From Ceratodon purpureus (taxonomy: Eukaryota; Streptophyta; Bryopsida; Pseudoditrichales; Ditrichaceae), in assembly GCA_014871385.1 (NCBI GenBank), contig CM026422.1, positions 25,156,987 to 25,220,986 on the forward strand: a stretch of 64,000 bases of DNA, in the 5' to 3' direction. The position numbers and the translations under genes are program-made. Of the stretch, positions 48,051 through 61,378 are shown piece by piece. The notes under the pieces are model-generated. The model was not told the DNA's origin, did not search any database, and saw only the letters and a list, made by a program, of their open reading frames with translations. The first letter of the stretch is position 1. Each line of letters starts with the position of its first letter.

Positions 48051-49543
48051 TGCGTCCGCTCCTGGCCCCTCGTGATCCTCTGAGACGAGGCTCGCGTCGG
48101 CGGATTGCGGAGTCCGCTCACTTGGCGTCACGAGACTGGGCTCTCTCTCTGGGGCAAGAGTTGGGTCCGTTCAGAGGCGATTCTGGACGGAATTGCGCAG
48201 CGTTTGGAGCGGCGTGAGCAGCGCTGCGGGGCGGAGGTGCTCAGCGGCTCCATGTGAGTGCAGGTAGCGTCGGGGTCCTATGCATGGCGTGAGATTGTGA
48301 TGGCGATGGCGATGGCGTTTTGCGTCGCTGCAATTGTGACGCCGATTCTGTCACTGCTGCAGTGTGGGCGGCTATAGGGGGTGGTCTGACGGGGTGGCGT
48401 ATGACCGTGGTAATGATTTGGTCGACTGTGACCGTGGTCCGTGGACGGAAGAAACGAATTACAGTACCGTAGTGGGCCGGCAGAGATTCCGACATGAATT
48501 TATTTTTAATGAAATACATGTCACCATTCATTTATGCTTGAGCTTTTTTTCAATCATAATAAACTAGGATTACGCAATGCTACGCATAACCGTCGACAAA
48601 AATTGGAATTTTTTAATTTGAACGTCAAAATGAAAAGTGTTCATGTAAAAATGAAATAAAATAAAATTTACACAAAAAATGAATGTAGTGGAGTTTTGCT
48701 TTTATTTTTAAAATATGTCAATTGATTTTTAAATATTGTTTGGAATAAATTTTGCAATAATCTTTTGAAAAGCCATCTATATAATCTATATAACCTTTCA
48801 AACAACCTTTTAAGTTTCCAACTCCAACTTCAATCTCTTCTTTTTTTTCAATTACCAAAGGACATGACCACGCGGTCACAACGACGACAACTATTACTAT
48901 TCTTCAATATTTTTGTGGGTTTACCACCAGTGTTTCATGTGGGATTTCAAGCGGGTGGCACTGATTGAGTTAGATATCCATCCATTAAAACCCTCTCCGA
49001 GTTCCTCGTAACTTGACTTGAATTGTTTTTTAATGGACCCATCAAAAAATTATATGAATTGTTCAAATGAAGCATCAAATGAAATGGTTTTGGAAAACTA
49101 GGTTAACAAATTTTTAAGTTCTTAAATCTTAAAGTTCTTAAATCTTAAAGTTTTTGCACTCTAGAAAATTGAGATTTAATTCTTTACATTGGAGAAATGT
49201 TCATTCAATTGTTTTTTTAATCTTTAGAGCATCCATTGTTAGATCAACATGCATGCACGAGTACTAACGAATTCTGCAAAGTAGGCTCAAATTGGAAGGT
49301 GCTAATTTCTTTAAATATTTGTCCATTCGGTCGTCAAAATCTTCAGTTTATTTTGTTATTTTAGCATAAGTTTCTGTTAACACAAAATATATGTTCCATT
49401 CATAATATGGACGAATCAAGCATCATTGTATCCTCTAATACTCTGATCACAGTTGTGCTAGCTATGCGGCTAGCTAATTGATTGCTAAGTGGCTCATGCT
49501 TGATTAACATGATGCTGGACGAATAAGTACCGAAACTATCTGA
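48051..49543. other. APH-1 promoter region and AT-rich flank
   Basis: The first 400 bases (48051-48480) are GC-rich and should contain the APH-1 leader and promoter. Beyond 48,500 the sequence turns AT-rich with no recognisable gene; short open frames there have no family similarity. Confidence 0.45.
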
Positions 49544-49549
49544 TTATGG

Positions 49550-50525
49550 GAAAGACCATGCATTTGAGCTATCAAGATTTCGATCAGCATATGCATATGA
49601 ATTGTTGCAGCTTGGATTGTTGCGCTCCGCCACTCCACTTGAAAAGTTTGACACACGTCTCATTGCACAACTTGGCGTTGTCCCTCCTGTTCCAAAAACC
49701 ATGATTTCCTTCGTTAAGTAGCTGAAGATTGATCTAAGCCTCCACAATAATACGTGCCATTGCAAGATCTGCATAATTTGAAATATCATCACCAACAAAG
49801 AAGTCCCGACAGACCGTTTTCTTCTTCTTAATCTCTTTCTCGGTACCCTTTCAAAACAGCCAGTCCACCTCCGCTTCAATCTGAAGCATGTCCCGTAATC
49901 GATGGATCTCCTCAAGCTCAATCTTATAGGTTGTAATCCCTTGATGGAGAGAAAGCGCCTGTTCAAACCACAGTGTTGTACGGACCAAGTCCGTTTGAAG
50001 TATTCGTAGGACAAGACGTGACGGTGTTCGTAGTACACTCTAAAGATTGAATTGAAGTGAGTAGATTTTGAATACGTGTTTGAGAAACAAATTTTCTATA
50101 ATTTTAGTTACTCTTCATTTATAATGTTGACGTGAAACGTGAAACTATATTGATCTATTCATACTTTGCAAGATGTTGTAAAAAAAGAATGGCTTCGCTA
50201 GTGTTCCAGTAGCCACATCCAGGCACCGTAACCGTGTGGCCAAAGTGGAGAGTGGTCTCGCTTCTTAAGCTTATAACAATTTTCTCAACCTCTTCTCCAA
50301 CATTGATCATTGGGTTGGGACAAGTGCCATTTGCTTTAATGTAGTAATACTCCCTCCTCCCACATAGCGTTGGTGAGTGAAGGAGGGCAAGCGAACATAT
50401 TATGTCATGGGTGAGCTTACTGACGGGAAATGCGTTCTTACCAGTGGCTTGCACAACGCACAAATTTCTCATGGAGTAGTTTCTAAGGCCAGTGAGAGTC
50501 CTCGCTAGTACTTGCCTTGCTATAA
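49550..50525 (-). pseudogene. Decayed coding region of unknown family
   Basis: Two coding-like blocks lie on the minus strand. From about 50,520 to 50,155 an open frame of about 118 codons reads like a normal globular protein (for example RREYYYIKANGTCPNPMI and HFGHTVTVPGCGYW) and ends with LAKYE then a stop. Downstream, about 49,940-49,600, another frame reads coherently (ELEEIHRLRDMLQIEAEVDW, then TVCRDFFVGDDISNYADLAM and HGFWNRRDNAKLCNETC) but is interrupted by in-frame stops after DWLF and after IIVEA. I do not recognise the family, and the two blocks may not belong together. Decay is the simplest reading of the second block. No transposase motif was seen. Confidence 0.4.
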
Positions 50526-53500
50526 AAAAATATGGATGTTAGACGTAGATGACTAAAAATATGAATTTTTTGAATGTTTATAAGTTGATTTATCATTTAT
50601 TACTCAAAGGTTACCTTGTAAATTCTTTGATTTTTTATTAAAATTAGAATGTAGAAGACATGAAAGGTCTTTATCAATCACCATAGAAGAGTTCTCTCAT
50701 GCACTTCTTACATGGTAGGAGTTTGCATCATCGTTAATCGGTAAATATCATGTAGAAATTACATGATGGAACTCTTTTATGGTAATCATAGAGTACCTTT
50801 TACATCCACAAGGTTTGAACTCTAGATTGGTTCATTCTCAATTGCACAACTTTGAGTTGTTCTGAAATACAAATTGTTGTGAAAACCTCTTGTTATCCAT
50901 AAATCATATTTTTAGCACTTTTAGAATTATTGGTTTTTATTATCAAAGCATTTGTAAAATAAACTAATCAAATTGTGCAATATTAAAATACAAAGTTATA
51001 TGCTTGATAGCCCAAGATGTGAACAAGCAATAAATGTTCTGAAAAATAAAACTAGTATATTCAAAAAACAAGCATTGATTTACTAGGTGGCAAACATACT
51101 ATCATACCATTGTAATTATTTAATTAATTAACTTAATAATTTATTAAAATTAAAATGATGTAAAATAATAAATTTTTAGAATTTAAAATTTTGAAGTGTT
51201 TAAATAATAAAAGTTTAAATATTTGTGATTGAATATTTAAATTTTTGTTTTGTAGTTTAGAAAAAAAGCTTAATTGATTATTAGATTATTTATTTTATTT
51301 ATTTTTAGTTTTATAGATCTATTATTTATTAATTAAGTATATTTTAAATTATTATTTTTATGTTTTAAAATACTATTTTTATATTTTAAATCAAGAATAA
51401 TATATAAACTTTAATAATTTTATGGTGTCTAATTTTAATAGTTGAGAATTCTTAAAACTTTTATTAGATATTTTTAAAAAATGAAAACAACTTTCTAAAG
51501 TTTGCCATTGTGGAAAATAATAAATGGTATTAAAAGATTTTGCGTTAATTTGATTATTTTTACTAGTCAAATAATTAATAAAAACTTGAGTTACCAGTAT
51601 TTTATCAAAATACATATTTTTTGAATTAATAATAAATATTAAATGTTACTTTCTTTATTACATTATGTTTCTTTAAATGATTTCTCTTAAATTCGTTTTT
51701 TAAAATGTTGTCATTTGTTTGAGAAAAAAGAAATAGTTCGAAAATATTATAAAAATTTGTAGAAGAAAGAAGTAGAAAAGTTTTATGAAATATATAAAAA
51801 AAAAAAATCATTTAATTTATTAGACCATTTAACATTTAAATTTGCATTGTTTATAAAATTTATTTGATTAGATAAAAATATTACATTTTTTTTTTCAAGA
51901 AAAGAATGTTATATTTTTTTTTATAAATTTCTTTTATCAATTAAATTATTTTTATTGAATTTCCAATAAATATATGTATTTTTAAAAAATTATTATAATA
52001 AATTTTTAATTTTTTTTAACAATTTAATAAAATCAGATTATTTTTAGTTCTTTTTTCTATTTGTTAAATATATTTTTTTTATTATTATAAAATAATTTGT
52101 TGATTAAAAATAATTTATTTAAAAATGCCATTGATTTTTTATCAAAGTTATTATAAAAATAGGTGGCAAACATATTATTATACCATTGTAATAATTATAA
52201 ATATTTTTGTACGCATATGATCAAAATATATAACCTACAAATTTTATCTACATACTAGTCTCAAATTGTTTTTTATAACAGTTTCAAGCATGTCTTCAAT
52301 TTGAAAAGGTGTTTGATTCTGTACGGTATATTGATTTCAATTTTAGACTAATTTAAATATTAATGTGGGATATACTTTAATTTTATTCATGTGATAGTGT
52401 TTAGATATGATTCTTTGATATTAATATTTGGTCCTTAGTTCATCCCGATTAGCACCTTCACTTTGACAAGCTACCGTACAAGCTATAATATCTACTTAGG
52501 CTCCAGAGATTCTCTATGGAAAACTGTTTGATCATAATGTGGATATTTTTGCACTAGAGATTTCTCTTTAGTTTCTATTGAACTGGGTCCGATGTTAAAG
52601 ATGGAGGGTGGCAAGGAGATATTTTTTTTAAAGAATGTTATTTTGGAAGCAATGGAAGAACAACTTATCAGTATGGAAAAAGGGGATCAACTTTTGAAGA
52701 TGGTGGAGACAATGTTTCTAACAAAATTTCTTCAAAAGCTATCTTAGGTATTGTGACTTCATATCCAAAGATGATCCTTCCAATTTATGTGTTCATAAAG
52801 ATAATGCATTTTTTTTGAGTAATGACATTTTGTTGTGGTAATGTTTGGCAAAGCATCCTTAGATAGATGTGTGGAAGAGCTCAACATGTTCTAGCTAGTT
52901 CTGTTGGCAATTCGACTAACCCCATAGTGGAAGGTCACAGTTTGCTAGCAATTGGGCTAACGTTGTAGTTTGTAGAGGAATTTGGCTAATAGCAATCATG
53001 CTCAGCTTTAGAACTCATAAGCTATGACAATCTAAGTACTTGTTCAATACGTGCAGTGAAATTGCGTGAAAATTAACAATTAATTTATAGGATCAAGTCC
53101 ACCTGAGACGAGACATAAATGTTTATGCAGTTATTGTTAATTCATTCCTTCCAACCTATTGTGCCGAGATAATCAAAATGTGAACATTATGCAAATTCTT
53201 AACATTCACGCCGAAATTACTTTTGAAATTAATATAAATAGGATCGTATAAATTGGTTCATAATAATAGATCATTTATGATTATGAATTTTTTTTTTTGT
53301 ATAAAATGGTTTTTTAATACCTTAAAATATTTAAAAAGATATCATAATATTCAAATAGAAAGACGTGTACTAAAAAAAATGATTTGACTATTTAATATTT
53401 GATATTTAAATCGTATTATTAAACACTTTTTATATCGAAAAAGAAATCCATTCACATCAAATAATTAAACAACCAAATATACTATCACTTTAAAAGTTGA

Positions 53501-54751
53501 TTAAAAACTCATGTTTTAGAATCACAAGTAAAATTATTTTAGTTATTTGTATTATCCTTAAATTGAAATTTGACCTTTTACATCAAATTTAAATAAAACC
53601 AAGAGTCTTTTCTTCTCATATGTTTTAGAAGTAGATGGAGAGTTTTTATTTTATTTATTAGAAAAACGATTATATACTAATTCTTTTTTTCTCATCCAAT
53701 AGCTTATATCTTATTATAAAAATTAAGAAAATCATTTATTTTTCAACTTAGTAGTTTTTTTCTTGACATATTGAATTTGATTTCTAATTAATTGGCTTCA
53801 AACTATTATAAATATTTATAATTTAATTAAAAATCTAAATATTCTAATAAATTAAATATTAAAAGTAAAATATCTAAAAGTAATTTTTTTGTAACTTTAA
53901 CTTTTTCTCTTCTTATAAATATATACAAAGAGATTAGGAGCTTAGAATTCTAGTGTCTTCAAATTCAGGTCATAGAAAGATGTGAATTTCTACCATTCCA
54001 ATTTATTATTAACAAACACAAAATAGAAGTGAAAACAATGTTTGTGTTTTTTTTTTTTTTTTAAACATTATGAATCTATATAAAGCTATAGATTCAGTAA
54101 TTTTATTTATCAAGGCATAGATCATATTAAAAAATAAAAAATATAAGACAGAGATTCAAATCTTTAATAAATTTTAAAATCTCAAAAAACTGACATCAGA
54201 TTAAAAATATTAAAATTTTTATATTAAAATAAATTCAAAATGAAAATTAAATTAAAATCGAAGAAAATTGCCATTAAAAACTCATTTGGATTATGGTTAT
54301 GTAAAACATGCAGAACTACATTATATTAATTGATAGAGACAACAAAAAGAAATTATAATTTACTAAATATAAGCTTCATAGAATGCTATTAATAATTTAA
54401 TACAATATCATATTGTACTTTAGAAAGGACTAGAATTTTGTTTGTGTTTCTAAAAATCTAAATAAGTTTGATTTAAATCAATTAACTTAACAATTACATT
54501 CAGCAGAAATAAAAAGAAATCAAAACAATGTTTTATGACCACTTTAATTTGTTGGAGAGTTCTGGGAGAATTAACTTTATTCTACAATAGAATTAGTTGT
54601 ACAATTATCATGTGTTATTTAAAAGAAAGGATGACTTCTACAAGATGATGTTCCTCATGAATGGCTAGAAATTGGGAGCATGGCAAAAATTCTTCGGCAA
54701 ATTCTTTGGACAAATTCTTGTAAAATCCATATCTTTGGAGAGTAACCTTAA
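50526..54751. other. Extremely AT-rich gene desert
   Basis: Dominated by A/T runs, especially 51,100-52,200 and 53,260-54,480, with no exon, RNA gene or clear repeat boundary. A short block at about 52,440-53,180 is less AT-rich but has no sustained open frame. The stretch resembles old, decayed intergenic or transposon-derived DNA. Confidence 0.5.
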
Positions 54752-55621
54752 CCCCTAAAGTTCTAAGGGTATTTTTCATCAAAACTGCCTCAAAACAGCC
54801 CCTTTTCAAAGCAAGGTCAATTTTGCAAAGTTGAGGTCTTAATTAGTACATCTAACCCTACGATCTTGTAGCCAACTTCTATGTCCACATGTCCACCAAA
54901 TCTAACATACTCATTTCTTACCAATTGCAAGATCATAATGTTCAAAGTTGAAAAACAAGTTTTTTTTCCCTGCGCAAAAACGAAACAGCAGAGTTTTGAA
55001 GGCCCAAAAAACCATCTTTTTGCATTATGGATTTTGGGGGTTTTGATGCACATCAAAGAATAATGAGTTAGCTAACTGTACTAAAAAAATTATATTCAAA
55101 AAAGTTGTGGAAGGTTGCCAAAAAAATCATTTTCTACTAGGGGGTATACTGAAATTCACAAACAAAGGCCGTTTTTTGACAATAAAAATCGCATATGAAA
55201 AATTCTTGGATAGTAGATCCGAACGGTGGGAACTTGATCTACTGCCTTCTCTATACATAGAAATTTTCATTTTTGAAAAATATTAAGATCTCAATTTTTG
55301 GTGGAATTTCCAAGTTTCGTCTGTGGGCAGATTTTGGCAGATTTTGGCAGATTTTGGCAATTTTGGGCAGTTTTGGGCAGAATTTGCTGCATTCATAGTG
55401 GCTGTGAGCTTGCCCGAGGTTTGGCTGAATGTAGCTTTTGACACTCAAAACCCCGTAACTTTTTTTCAGTGTGTTCAAAAAAATTAAAAAAAAATTCTGC
55501 ACAACCCTCTTCAAAATGCCTACCTACATTATTTTATTCAAAGATTTAGGAATTAAATTGGAATTCTAGGAACCTGCCCAAACTTTAAAAAGCCCATTCC
55601 AGGACAATTGTCCTTTAGGGG
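54752..55621. mobile_element. TTAA-flanked non-autonomous element, copy 1
   Basis: An 870-bp unit begins CCCCTAAAG and ends CTTTAGGGG, with TTAA immediately outside on both sides (54748-54751 and 55622-55625). It shares the ends and several ordered internal motifs with the unit at 61379-62611: the CCTACGATCTTGTAG region, TTTTGGGGGTTTTGATG, GATCCGAACGG and CCTGCCCAAAC...AAAAAGCCC. It carries a short tandem array of GGCAGATTTT-type units at about 55,326-55,380. No transposase frame is present. TTAA targets and C-rich starts are typical of piggyBac-type elements. Confidence 0.6.
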
Positions 55622-55862
55622 TTAATTTCTTTAAAAATTGTTTTATTGGAAGGATTCAGTTAATTTGTACGTGTGATAAGAATTTAAGGAACTTAAAATG
55701 GCCTGCCCAGAGTAATTAACATCTTGATGTGTAAAAAAATATAAAACATCGGCGGTTACAAAGGGGGGATCAGGTCCTGACAACATAATATTTGCATCCT
55801 CCCAGATGCTTCCACAGTGGCTGGTCTAATTGCTATGACAAAACTAAGTACAAAACTTTGGC

Positions 55863-58387
55863 TTATGGAGTCGCAAGTTCAGGGCTTCGCTTGCCTGGAT
55901 TCAAACTTGGACTGGCTTGCTTCGAATACTTGACAATCTTACCATCCAGAATCTCGTGTCTGGTGATAGATATGTCCAACTGGCGTTCAAATTTACTCAA
56001 CACAAACTCTTCCCTTGCTTCGCACACTGATATAACTGTCCCCTTGCGACCCAATCGACCTGTGCGACCACCTCTGTGGGCATAATGTGATCCATCTGTT
56101 GGCAGCTCCAGGTTGACGACGAGGTCACAGCTGGGGATATCTAAGCCTCTTGCTCCAACTTCACTTGTCACCAGAATTCGCAACTTGCCATTACGGAAGG
56201 AGTTCAAGATATTGGACCTTTCCATTTTGTTCAATTCTCCATGAAGTGAGCCTGCCTCCACAAAAACAACGCTTAGAATCATCTAAAAAAATGCAACTCA
56301 ACAAAACATGCAAAATGCACAACCACCTTTAGATTGGCCATTGTAGAACAAAAATGCATAAGATGGATGACCTTCAATGTGATAGCCAGAAGTTGAGGAA
56401 AAGATGGTATAGGAACTGAATGCAAGTACCTGCAGCAAGGCCTCTAGCTTCCAGCTTGAACTCAACGTCTTTCAAACGGCGTGAGTGATTCAGAAATACA
56501 ATAACAGAGCGAGCTTCCAGAGCATGAATGCTCTTTCTCAAAATATCGACATGATGTCTCAAAGGTGCAACCACGTAGAAATGTTCCAGATTAGGGGGCA
56601 TACTTTCTCTGGCCCCTTGTAAATCCGGAGAAGCACCAGATAACTCTTTGGTGACTGGATCGATGGAAGAAGATGCCGGTTTATAATCTTCAACCTCGAT
56701 AATAGATTGGGCTCGAACTAGGAGAGGTCGATGGCCCCATATGGCGGCCGCTCTCAAAACTGCTGGCGGCATTGTTGCAGACACCAAAACTGTCTGGCGC
56801 TCAACCCTTCTGTGAAGACAAAACAGACAAGTCATCAGAAAACAAGTACAAAATATCACATAAGAGTGGAAGCAACCAACCCAAGTGTAAAATCAGCAAA
56901 CGCCAATACAAAAGCATATCTTGCGTCCAGAGCCATTTGAACGTGAAGTCTATTTTCTACAGAACAAAGCTCCTTGCCATACGGTCCCGGGCAATTAAGA
57001 TGAACTGAGCGACTAAATATTGCTAAAATGCGTTTCATACCTCTTTACTGGTGATGCAGATTTCTTTTCAGGAACTTGAGTTGCTTCACTTGACTCAGGT
57101 TCAGGTAGAGTTTCAGAAACACTGGGCTCAACAATTGGTGCACTACGGCGTTGCCCCACATGTTCCAGTATCCTACGCATATCGCTGCGAAACTTAATCG
57201 AAAGCAATTGATCAGCTTCATCGAGGACCAAAAACCGGCAACCGTGGGTATGAAGTTTTCCTGCTTTGCTGATCTCAGATATTCTTCCTGGTGTTCCCAC
57301 CACAATACAAGGCTTGTTTTTCTTCAGAGCTTCCTCCTGCCGGCTTTGGTTGGCACCACCAATCAACTGCTGCACAACCTTCTTATATTCGGGCCCTAGA
57401 ATGCGCTCAGCCTCCCTTACAATTTGCATAGCTAGCTCTCGTGAAGGGACCACTATGACAGCTTCAATACCGCCCCTGTTGATGGTCTCCTCCGTAATGG
57501 CCTTCTCCCCTTCACGTATCTCCCTCAATGGGCCAACTCGTGAGAGCACAGGGAGTAAGTAAGCTAGAGTTTTGCCCGACCCTGTGTAAGACTGAAGTGC
57601 TGCATCATGTCCGTCGAGAATAGTAGGAATTGCCGCTACCTGTTATCAAAAAGGAATTACCAACATATGTGTAAAGTCACAATTCTTCTGAGAATTAGGA
57701 ATCAGTGATCTCAAAGGTCTTTGAAAACTCAGAGAGTAGGATACAATAATGAATTCCAACAAACAAAACAATAGCTGCAGTTGCCACTATGCGACTTTCA
57801 ACGTTTGAAATGCCTTACAACTGAACTATTATAAACCCTAAACCCTGCACAGAATACTGAATTTCAAGTTTCTTCCATGTAAAGATACCCAGTCAAACAT
57901 TCTTCCGCATGAGAACTATGCATCAGCGACATCACAAGGCCACAAACTACCAGAACAAGGGGCGAGATTACAAACAGACCTGCACATCAGTCGGGAGTTC
58001 CAGCCTCTCCTGCTTCAACCGCTGCAACAGACGCCGCGAAAGATTTAGCGCCGAGAACTCCTTCTCCGCAAAAGGAAACGACCGAATGTCGGCAGGAGGA
58101 GCTCCTCTCGCAACCACCTTCACCTTCACATTCGCCTTCTGCCTGGCAGCTCTGTCCACCACGCTGTCCAGCGTGGTAAGCGACAGCCCACCATCGTAGA
58201 ATTCGCTCTTGACACTACTGGCAGGAGCCGAATCACTCACAGAGGACCCAAACCTCCCAGCCGAAACACAAACGAAATGCGCTCCGCACAGCCGCGTGGA
58301 GTGAAGGTGCGCTAGCGCTCGGTGTACACCAGCTTGAAGCGGCAACAGTGGCCCTGCACTCGCACGCATGGAGATGGACAACGCCAT
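55863..58387 (-). CDS. RH47: DEAD-box RNA helicase, RH47-like (organellar)
   Basis: ATP-dependent RNA helicase resembling Arabidopsis RH47 (ISE1), a mitochondrial protein whose loss affects plasmodesmata. Four exons on the minus strand: 58387-57980, 57639-57041, 56809-56430 and 56251-55863; 591 aa, in phase. The N terminus (MALSISMRASAGPLLPLQAG) is rich in Ala, Arg and Ser and lacks acidic residues, fitting an organellar presequence. Motifs in order: Q-motif end LPTDVQVAAIP; motif I QSYTGSGKT; Ia PSRELAMQ; Ib VGTPGRI; II VLDEADQLL; III VSATMP; IV VIVFLNHS; V ARGLDI; VI HRGGRTGRLG. The KLHTHGCRF segment before motif II is characteristic of RH47. An acidic, Pro/Ser-rich insert of about 40 residues separates motifs II and III. 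The frame stays open upstream of the ATG, but no earlier ATG exists. Confidence 0.94.
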
Positions 58388-58926
58388 TGCTGTCCCTAAT
58401 TCTCCTACATACTCATAGCCCAACCAAAACTCCACCCAAAACTCTCCCAAAACCCACCAACCCTCTCCGAAAACTCACCAAAAACTCTCCAAAAACTCTT
58501 CAAAAACTCTTCAAAACTCTCCAAAACTCTTCAAAACTCTTCAAAACTCGTCAAAACACTTCAGAAACTCTGAAAAACTCCCCAAAAAATGCTTGAAAGT
58601 TCGATTTAGGAGCCAAATGAAGCAACCAAACCATCCCAGAGGTGGATTTCAAAGCTGAATTGTGCAGAACAGAAGTGATTAGACAGGAGTCTGGAAAACC
58701 CAAAGACCCTATCTCTGGAAATGAATGAACAGTGGCGGATGACTTCGGGGGGCGAGAGTGCCGCGTTCGTTCAAGTGATTAGGGTTTGGAGCTCGGGGTT
58801 GAAGGAGATGGAAACCCATGTTGAGAGACCTCTTTTTCCCCGACGCCGGAGTGGAGCTGCGTTTGCTGCAGTTCAGGTCAGGTCGTTATCGTTTCTCCTC
58901 CCTTTGAAGTATTCCGGGGAGCAGCC
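58388..58926. promoter_or_regulatory. Shared upstream region of RH47-like and eL6, with short tandem repeat
   Basis: Only 539 bases separate the two start codons. The RH47 side (about 58,435-58,580) consists of imperfect repeats of CTCTTCAAAA and CTCTCCAAAA units, giving a purine-rich leader on the minus strand. The eL6 side ends in a pyrimidine-rich CGTTTCTCCTCCC stretch before the start codon, as often seen in ribosomal protein leaders. Confidence 0.55.
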
Positions 58927-60647
58927 ATGGCCCCGAAGCCAGTGAAGGCTAGCCGGAGCAAGGAGCTCGTCAGGGGGATCGGCCGCAACGGCAGGTCCAA
59001 GACCTACCACAAGCGCGGCTTGTGGGCAATCAAGGCCAAGAATGGTGGCACCTTCCCCACCCACCAGAAGGCCGCGGCTGCCGAGGTGCCCGCCGTGCGT
59101 GCCCCCAAGTTCTACCCTGCCGATGACGTGAAGAAGCCCCTGCACAAGAACAAGGTCATCAACGCGCCCCGCCTGAGGTTTGTGTTTCCTTCAGGGCTCT
59201 GGGTTTTGATCAGGATTCTTCTGGCTCTTGGATTTCCTTCTCTTCGAATCTCTTCATCGTCCAGGGAATGGAGCACAGTTTCACCGAGTTTTCTTCGCTT
59301 GGGTGCTCTCTAAGGTTTTAGGTTTCGGATGTGGGACTGCAGTGTTTTAGCTTTAACATAGACTGGAAGTATGTGAGATTGCAATTGAGAGCTGGTTCCA
59401 TTTGTTTTTTAACAAGGTTTAGTGCTGTTCATTGGATTTTTTTCTAATCCTGGAGTTTCTGCTACGTGCATTCGTTGTAGAGGAGAGGAAGATGGTTAGG
59501 GTTTCGAGGGGCGGGTTGAGTCCAAGCTGGGACCCGGATGCTGTAGTTTTTTGAGCTATGGTGGAATTATGTCTTGGGGGATCCTTGCTGCGGCTTCAGT
59601 GGTGATTTGGCTTAATTTATGGTGGGACGTGCAGGTCTAGTATCTCTCCTGGAACCGTTTTGATCTTGTTGGCTGGTCACTTCAAGGGCAAGCGTGTGGT
59701 GTTCCTGAAGCAGTTGGAGTCTGGACTTCTTTTGGTCACTGGTGTGTATTCCTTTCCCACGTGATCTGATTTTTGGGTTGCGCATCTGTGAAATAACTCC
59801 ACAGTTTTTGAGGTTCATCAAGTGGTTAGTTAATCATTGGAGGGTTTAATTCTCTGACTAGCGAGTGGATCATTTTGATGTAGATGTTCTCGTAATTTTA
59901 TTTTGGTGTAGAAAGTATTCGCTCTCATTCGCCATGATCAGTGATGCTTCATGCATAGGAATCCTCGTTACATGCAGTACCTTCAAATGGTTTTTATTCT
60001 ATTAGTTGATTTAGTGGAAGGGACCTAGAGCTCATTTCCAGAATGTGGTCTGAGTTAGCTTTTTATTTTCTAGAATGCATGCACTTCACAAGTGTCTGTC
60101 TTGTAGGTCTTGGTATGGACAAGGCTTGTAGTTCTCAACTTATGATTGAATGAAATACAGGACCATTCAAGGTCAATGGTGTCCCACTGAGGAGAGTGAA
60201 CCAGGCTTACGTTATTGCGACGTCGACTAAGATCGATATCTCATCTGTCGATGTTGCTAAGTACGCTGACTCCTACTTCAAGAGGGAAGTGACCAAGAAG
60301 AAGAAGGGCGAGTCTGAGTTCTTCGAAGCTGAGAAAGATGTAAGTGTTCAACTGAGCCAAACGCATCGGTGACTAGCTTTGCTTGGACAGGGTCAATGTG
60401 ATAAACTGCCAGCATTATGCATAGAAATCCTTTTAGAATGTGCATCGTGTTACTAATTTTTAACCTTCACTGAAATATGTCAATCCAGAAGGAGGAGGTC
60501 TCTCTGCCAGAGGAAAAGAAGGAGGACCAGAAGGCAATTGATGCCAAGCTGATCCCTCTCATTGAAGCAGTCCCAGAGTTGAAGACTTACTTGAGTTCCA
60601 GGTTTAGTTTGAAGTCTGGTGTCAAGCCACACGAGCTTGTGTTCTGA
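58927..60647 (+). CDS. RPL6: 60S ribosomal protein L6 (eL6)
   Basis: Component of the large cytosolic ribosomal subunit. Four exons: 58927-59177, 59635-59741, 60161-60339 and 60489-60647; 231 aa against about 233 in Arabidopsis. The start [20 protein letters not shown], the [20 protein letters not shown] segment after exon 1, and [18 protein letters not shown] are classic eL6. The tail is the expected Lys/Glu-rich part ending in KPHELVF. The ATG has a strong context (gccATGGCC). Exon 1 is GC-rich with C-ending codons, typical of a highly expressed gene. It shares its upstream region with the RH47-like gene. Confidence 0.97.
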
Positions 60648-61378
60648 AGAACCACAATTTGTGATATTAGTAAAGTGGCTAAGACTTGATGTCTGTGACT
60701 TTGTTTCACTATGCGATGATTATCAATGCTCAGCAATGTGGAGAGGGCCCTGTAGAACAAGAACTGCTTAGGGGAAGTTTCATTATGCTCATTGACCTTT
60801 CTCGCATTTGTCAGACATATGAGGTGTTCAGATATTTTCAATTGCACCTTTGAGATGATGTTTTTGGGCATTCCGGGAATTGGGAAAATAGTGTTTGTCA
60901 GGAGATGAGAAAAGAAAACACTTTGCCAAGGTGCAAGAAGCAGCTTTGAAAGGATGTACAGCTTTGGTGTTTGCAATCGTTGTCAATCCTTACAGACAAT
61001 GGAGTATCGATGACAAATCTCTACCCTTTGAAAAGTTAAATATGAGAGAAAAGTTAAATATGAGAATCTCATAATATGTCATGGAGGCTAGACATTCAAA
61101 GACTTAATACTTGGGACTTACGGCCGGTTCAGATTGGGCCAAAGTCAAGAGGAGAAGCATCCTTTTCCTAGCCCAAACTATGATGAGAGGAGAAGCTTTT
61201 GGGCTGAAAATGTATATTAAAGTAATCCACTAGAAATCTTTGGCCGGCCATAGTGTGAAGGCCCAAATGAGAAGCCCAAAGGCCAAGACTTATGATCCGA
61301 ATATTTAAACATTTATAGAAAATTGGAAAAGAAAAATCAAAACATTTTGAAAAAAAATAGGGAAGGTGTATAAATTAA
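60648..61378. other. 3' flank of eL6 and short repeat-like sequence
   Basis: The first 300 bases are probably the eL6 untranslated region and terminator. Between about 61,120 and 61,310 there is a GGCC-rich block (TACGGCCGG...GGCCGGCCATAGTGTGAAGGC) that resembles parts of the repeats near 25,725 and 28,300. No gene was found. Confidence 0.4.

Noticed and set aside
55326..55380. GGCAGATTTT array considered as a CRISPR-like or regulatory repeat
   Set aside because: The units are adjacent 10-mers without spacers, lie inside a transposon-like element and are ordinary short tandem repeats.
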